Origin: Peristeroidobacter soli
GTDB taxonomy: Bacteria > Pseudomonadota > Gammaproteobacteria > Steroidobacterales > Steroidobacteraceae
Assembly (NCBI RefSeq): GCF_004138485.1
Contig: NZ_RYEV01000004.1
Coordinates: forward strand, 990,803 to 1,054,802
DNA: 64,000 bases
Direction: 5' to 3'
Made by a program: the position numbers and the translations under genes. Positions within the stretch are counted from its first letter, which is position 1; each line of letters begins with the position of its first letter. Positions 60,887-64,000 of the stretch are shown here, one piece after another. The notes under the pieces are model-generated. The model made no database searches. It saw nothing but the letters and a program-made list of their open reading frames with translations, and was not told the DNA's origin.

Positions 60887-61555
60887 ATGCGTGTGCTGAT
60901 CGTCGAAGACGATCCGTTGATTGCCGACGCCGTCCGCCAGGCGTTGCTCAAGTCGGGTTTTGCCGCGGATATCGTCACCAGCGCGGAGGCCGCCGCATCG
61001 GCATTGCAAGCTGAATCCTTCGACCTGGCCGTCGTCGATATCGGTCTGCCGCGCGAGGATGGATTGCACCTGGTCCGTCGATTGCGCGCGGGCGGCAAGT
61101 CCACGCCCATACTCATGCTCACAGCGCGTGACGGTTTGTCCGATCGCGTCAACGCGCTGGATCTCGGCGCAGACGACTACATGACCAAACCGTTCGAGGT
61201 CGCCGAGCTGGTCGCACGTTGTCGAGCGTTGATCCGGCGGGCGAACTCCGCAGCCAACAACCAGCTTTCGTTCGGCGGCTTGCAATTGGACATGACACAT
61301 CACGCGCTCAGCATCGGCAGCAGGCCTGTGGAGCTGACACAGCGTGAATGGTCCATTCTGGAATGTCTGGTGCTCAACGCCGGACGCATCGTATCGAAGG
61401 ACAGACTGATGAGCTCGGTCACCGACTGGACCGAGGAGCTCACCCCCAACGCCATCGAAGTTTATGTCTCGCGCCTGCGCGGCAAGCTGGGCGACGCGGC
61501 CCGGATTCGCGCCGTGCGCGGCATGGGATATCGCATCGATGAGAAAAACAAATGA
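60887..61555 (+). CDS. OmpR-family response regulator
   Basis: 222 residues from the ATG at 60887; longer upstream starts would lie in the divergent gene. Receiver domain with acidic pair VEDDP, phosphoacceptor Asp51 in VVDIGLP, Thr in MLTARD and Lys in MTKPFEV. Winged-helix output domain with LTQREWSILECLVLN and VYVSRLRGKLG. QseB/PmrA/TctD-like. Overlaps the kinase gene by 17 bp. A target cannot be named. Confidence 0.95.
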   Translation: MRVLIVEDDPLIADAVRQALLKSGFAADIVTSAEAAASALQAESFDLAVVDIGLPREDGLHLVRRLRAGGKSTPILMLTARDGLSDRVNALDLGADDYMTKPFEVAELVARCRALIRRANSAANNQLSFGGLQLDMTHHALSIGSRPVELTQREWSILECLVLNAGRIVSKDRLMSSVTDWTEELTPNAIEVYVSRLRGKLGDAARIRAVRGMGYRIDEKNK

Positions 61556-62924
61556 ACGCGGCCCCTCGATCCGCCGGCGGCTGTTCACGCTACTGCTCGT
61601 TCCCGCGGCGCTGGTGCTCGCAGCGGGCACGCTCACCGACTATCTCGCTTCACGCTCACCGCTGAGAGATGCCTACGATCAGGCGCTGATCGATGCAGCG
61701 ATCGCCATTGCCGCCTATGTCGAGCCGGATGCTCGAGGCAATGCAACGCTGACGCTGTCCCCTCATGCCATCGCGCTGCTTCGGTCGGATTCATCCGATT
61801 CAATTTATTTCCAGGTGAGTGGCGCCAACGGTCGATATGTCGCGGGCGACGCCGGTCTGCCGCAACTTCATCAAACCGTGAGCAATCCGGCGCGCGGCGA
61901 CGCCCACTATGGCGGCGAACGCATTCGCATGGTCGCGTATCGGGCGATGACGACGGCCGGCCCGATCATCGTCACCGTGGCAGAGACCATGCACAAACGC
62001 GACAACACGTTGAACCGCATTCTCTCCAGTGCGCTGCTGGTGGACGCCGCGCAGCTCAGCCTGGTGTTACTGCTGATCTGGCTCGGCGTGCGACTGGCGA
62101 TGGTCCCGCTGCATCAAGTTGAAAAGCAGATCGGCAGCCGTTCACCGCGCGACCTCGCAGCGTTACCGACGGCGGAGGTGCCGGTCGAAATACTCAGCCT
62201 CGTGAAGACGATCAACCGGCTGTTCAACGTCCTGCGCGATACCGGCTCGGCGCAACGGCGCTTTCTCGAAAGCGCTGCTCATCAACTGCGCACGCCATTG
62301 ACTGGCGTGCAGGCACAACTGGAATTGCTGGCGGCCGAAGCGACCGAGCCCAACCAGGAGCGGCTGGAGCGCGTGCTCGATGCGACCCGACGCCTCGCTC
62401 ACACCACACATCAACTGCTGACGCTGGCCCGCTCGGACGAAGCAGCAAACCTCAACTGGGATTTCACCTCCCTCGACCTGGCACAACTGGTGGAATCGAT
62501 CGTCACGCAACGCCTGGCCACGGCGGATCTCGCCGGCATCGACCTGGGCGCGCAGATCGAACCCGCGCGCGTTCGTGGAGTTGCGTGGTTGCTCGAAGAA
62601 GCATTGGGCAATCTGGTGAACAACGCCATCGCGCATACGCCGGGCGGCGGGAGCGTCACCGTCCAGTGCGGCAGCGAGCACGGCGCCGCGTTCCTGGAAG
62701 TCATCGATACAGGCGTCGGCATCCCACCCGCCGAACGTCAGCACGTGCAGGAACGTTTCTTCCGAGCCAGCAACGCGCGTGGCAACGGCACGGGCCTCGG
62801 CCTCGCCATCGTGAATGAAGTTGCGCAGTTGCATGGCGCCGGTCTCTCCATCGACGCAGGCCCCAATGAGCGCGGTACCGCGATCCGGCTGACATTTCCA
62901 CCCGAAGCTGGAACGTCAGTTTGA
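61539..62924 (+). CDS. Sensor histidine kinase, TctE/QseC type
   Basis: 461 residues from the ATG at 61539. Two membrane helices (~15-35 and ~170-190) flank a periplasmic 2CSK-type sensor region; then HisKA with AAHQLRTPLTG, and HATPase motifs N-box NLVNNAIAHTP, DTGVGIPP and GTGLGLAIVNEV. TctE relatives sense small carboxylates, but the ligand here is unknown. Translationally coupled to the response regulator gene. Confidence 0.95.
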   Translation: MRKTNERGPSIRRRLFTLLLVPAALVLAAGTLTDYLASRSPLRDAYDQALIDAAIAIAAYVEPDARGNATLTLSPHAIALLRSDSSDSIYFQVSGANGRYVAGDAGLPQLHQTVSNPARGDAHYGGERIRMVAYRAMTTAGPIIVTVAETMHKRDNTLNRILSSALLVDAAQLSLVLLLIWLGVRLAMVPLHQVEKQIGSRSPRDLAALPTAEVPVEILSLVKTINRLFNVLRDTGSAQRRFLESAAHQLRTPLTGVQAQLELLAAEATEPNQERLERVLDATRRLAHTTHQLLTLARSDEAANLNWDFTSLDLAQLVESIVTQRLATADLAGIDLGAQIEPARVRGVAWLLEEALGNLVNNAIAHTPGGGSVTVQCGSEHGAAFLEVIDTGVGIPPAERQHVQERFFRASNARGNGTGLGLAIVNEVAQLHGAGLSIDAGPNERGTAIRLTFPPEAGTSV

Positions 62925-62989
62925 TGTAAGGCTGCGGGCCTACTGTGAAGCTCCAAGGAAGAAAACCGAGCTTCCTGTAGGAGTCGAAA

Positions 62990-63808
62990 ATGAACGCTTC
63001 ATTAACAAATGTTCAGCGCCGCCTCACCGCCGCGATTGCGGTCGCCTGCACACTTGTAGCCGCTGCCTCGCCGGTGCTGGCGCAAGAGCCGGAGCATCTG
63101 CGCATGCATGGCTTGGCGCACGAAGACCGCATGCATGAAGACCGTGGCATGCCCGAACGTGGCTTCGATACGCAGCGCGAAGGAGCCCTGCCGGAACGTG
63201 GCTTCGATACGCCGCGTGAAGAAGCCCTGCCTCAACGTGGCTTCGATACGCTGCGTAACCCGCTGCCGCAATCGCCGGCACAGCGCTATGCGCCCGCTCG
63301 CTTCACGCCGCCTCATGGCGCCGTTGTTACGCACCTGCCGCCACAGACGATCGTCGTTCAACACGGGGGCGTGTCGTACAACGTTTACAACGGCGTGTGG
63401 TATCGCCCCTATGGCCCGCGTTTCACCGTAGTCGCAGCGCCCATCGGCGCGTTCGTTCCGATGCTGCCTTCGTTCTACACGACGGTGTGGTTCGGCGGCC
63501 TGCCCTACTACTTCGCCGACGATGTCTATTACTCGTGGCGCCCGGAGCAATCGGCCTATGAGATCGTCCAGCCGCCGCCGGGCGCACCGCAGCCGGTGGT
63601 CAACGGCGATCGGGTCTATGCCTATCCGCTCGAAGACCAGAGCCCGACGCAGCAGGCCCGCGATCGCTACGACTGCCACGTATGGGCGAGCGACGAAATC
63701 GGCCTCGCTTCGTCACAGACCACGAACTCCATGACAACCGCGCAATCGGCGGACTACGACCGCGCGCTGACCGCCTGTCTCACCGGCCGGGGTTACAGCG
63801 TGAAGTGA
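62990..63808 (+). CDS. Exported DUF6515-like protein with a short N-terminal repeat
   Basis: 272 residues; a signal peptide ends at SPVLAQEP. Residues ~55-95 hold three copies of a 13-residue unit (RGFDTxRExALPE type; DNA period 39 bp at 63155-63270). The C-terminal part (GVSYNVYNGVWYRPYGPRF, GGLPYYFADDVYYSWR in parts) is the Tyr/Pro/Gly-rich pattern of DUF6515 surface proteins, followed by a DCHVWASDEIG tail with two cysteines. TAGGAG precedes the ATG. Located just after the two-component system and perhaps controlled by it. Function unknown, likely envelope-associated. Confidence 0.8.
   Translation: MNASLTNVQRRLTAAIAVACTLVAAASPVLAQEPEHLRMHGLAHEDRMHEDRGMPERGFDTQREGALPERGFDTPREEALPQRGFDTLRNPLPQSPAQRYAPARFTPPHGAVVTHLPPQTIVVQHGGVSYNVYNGVWYRPYGPRFTVVAAPIGAFVPMLPSFYTTVWFGGLPYYFADDVYYSWRPEQSAYEIVQPPPGAPQPVVNGDRVYAYPLEDQSPTQQARDRYDCHVWASDEIGLASSQTTNSMTTAQSADYDRALTACLTGRGYSVK
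63155..63270 (+). repeat. Three 39-bp tandem repeats inside the DUF6515-like gene
   Basis: Units starting at 63155, 63194 and 63233 share ACGTGGCTTCGATACG; period 39 bp keeps the reading frame. The third unit is the most diverged. Confidence 0.75.
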
Positions 63809-63825
63809 GTGGCCACCGACGTCCG

Positions 63826-64000
63826 CTACGGTTTCGAATCCCGCGCTTGCAACGTGACGCGATACTCGTGCGCTGCTATCTCTCGCGTCGAGATTCTCTC
63901 GGGTTGAACTTGCACGACATCGAGTTGCAAGCCGCCGACCGCGGCGGGCTTACCCGCCGTCAGCTCGTGCTGAACGGCTTCGGCGCCGCCGCTCCGGGTC
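63826..64000 (-). CDS. C-terminal end of an unidentified protein, cut by window edge
   Basis: Open frame of 57 codons running in from the right edge to a TAG at 63826-63828, on the opposite strand to the preceding gene (17 bp gap). The peptide (LQLDVVQVQPERISTREIA, then HEYRVTLQARDSKP) has alternating hydrophobic residues like beta strands. Coding is supported by the open frame and GC-rich third positions; family not recognised. Confidence 0.6.
   Translation of the reverse strand, partial: TRSGGAEAVQHELTAGKPAAVGGLQLDVVQVQPERISTREIAAHEYRVTLQARDSKP

Noticed and set aside
1-64000. Mobile island or prophage
   Set aside because: No integrase, transposase, terminal repeats, tRNA junction or composition break was seen; repeated gene types look like paralogues.

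Overview
The window looks like chromosomal DNA of a high-GC gammaproteobacterium of the Steroidobacteraceae/Nevskiales type. This is inferred from five TonB-dependent receptors (one cut by the window edge), two FecI/FecR pairs, many exported peptidases and acyl-CoA ligases. I see no rRNA, tRNA, transposase, phage gene or CRISPR array.

Layout. (1) 1-17.8 kb: TonB receptor (partial), an M20 peptidase-ABC ATPase-ABC permease/M1 peptidase operon, an acyl-CoA ligase divergent from a ThDP lyase-like enzyme, a five-gene operon (Kal-like 3-aminobutyryl-CoA ammonia-lyase, B12-binding small mutase subunit, MeaB-type GTPase, large mutase subunit, 3-hydroxybutyryl-CoA dehydrogenase) and an M19 dipeptidase homologue. 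(2) 17.7-28.0 kb: a TonB receptor-S9 peptidase-S8 peptidase operon divergent from an ECF sigma/FecR pair. (3) 28-42 kb: a second ABC-permease/M1 fusion with its ATPase, an amino-ester-hydrolase-like S15 enzyme divergent from a TonB receptor, a TPR-sulfotransferase carrying an in-frame 60-bp tandem repeat, and a P1 peptidase-amino acid permease operon. (4) 42.1-44.1 kb: cobalamin riboswitch, cobC and a LysE exporter. (5) 44.1-50.5 kb: sigma/FecR, then a TonB receptor-PhoD phosphatase operon. (6) 50.6-60 kb: an acid/aryl catabolic island (two CoA ligases, TonB receptor, two SDRs, VOC protein, cupin) with a LuxR regulator. (7) 60-64 kb: a DUF6491-like pair, an OmpR/TctE-type two-component system, a DUF6515-like exported protein and a truncated gene.

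Main result. Seven intergenic regions in parts 1 and 3 carry ten copies of a 26-bp element that reads, towards the gene, CTTAT-N7-ATTAG-N4-ATTWG. Each lies 23-25 bp upstream of a -10-like hexamer and no convincing -35 is seen. These promoters serve TonB receptors, peptidases (M20, M1 x2, M19, S15, P1), an amino acid permease, the CoA ligase, the ThDP enzyme and the B12 mutase operon. The mutase has Val90/Asp117/Gln208, the 2-hydroxyisobutyryl-CoA-mutase type of active site rather than the methylmalonyl-CoA type, and its operon starts with a Kal-like gene. I infer a single regulon that imports and hydrolyses a peptide or amide and degrades a branched alpha-amino or alpha-hydroxy acid. Alpha-aminoisobutyrate from peptaibol-like peptides is the most economical guess: 2-aminoisobutyryl-CoA to 3-aminobutyryl-CoA to crotonyl-CoA to acetoacetyl-CoA. 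The substrate is a hypothesis; the promoter architecture and active-site residues are read directly from the sequence.
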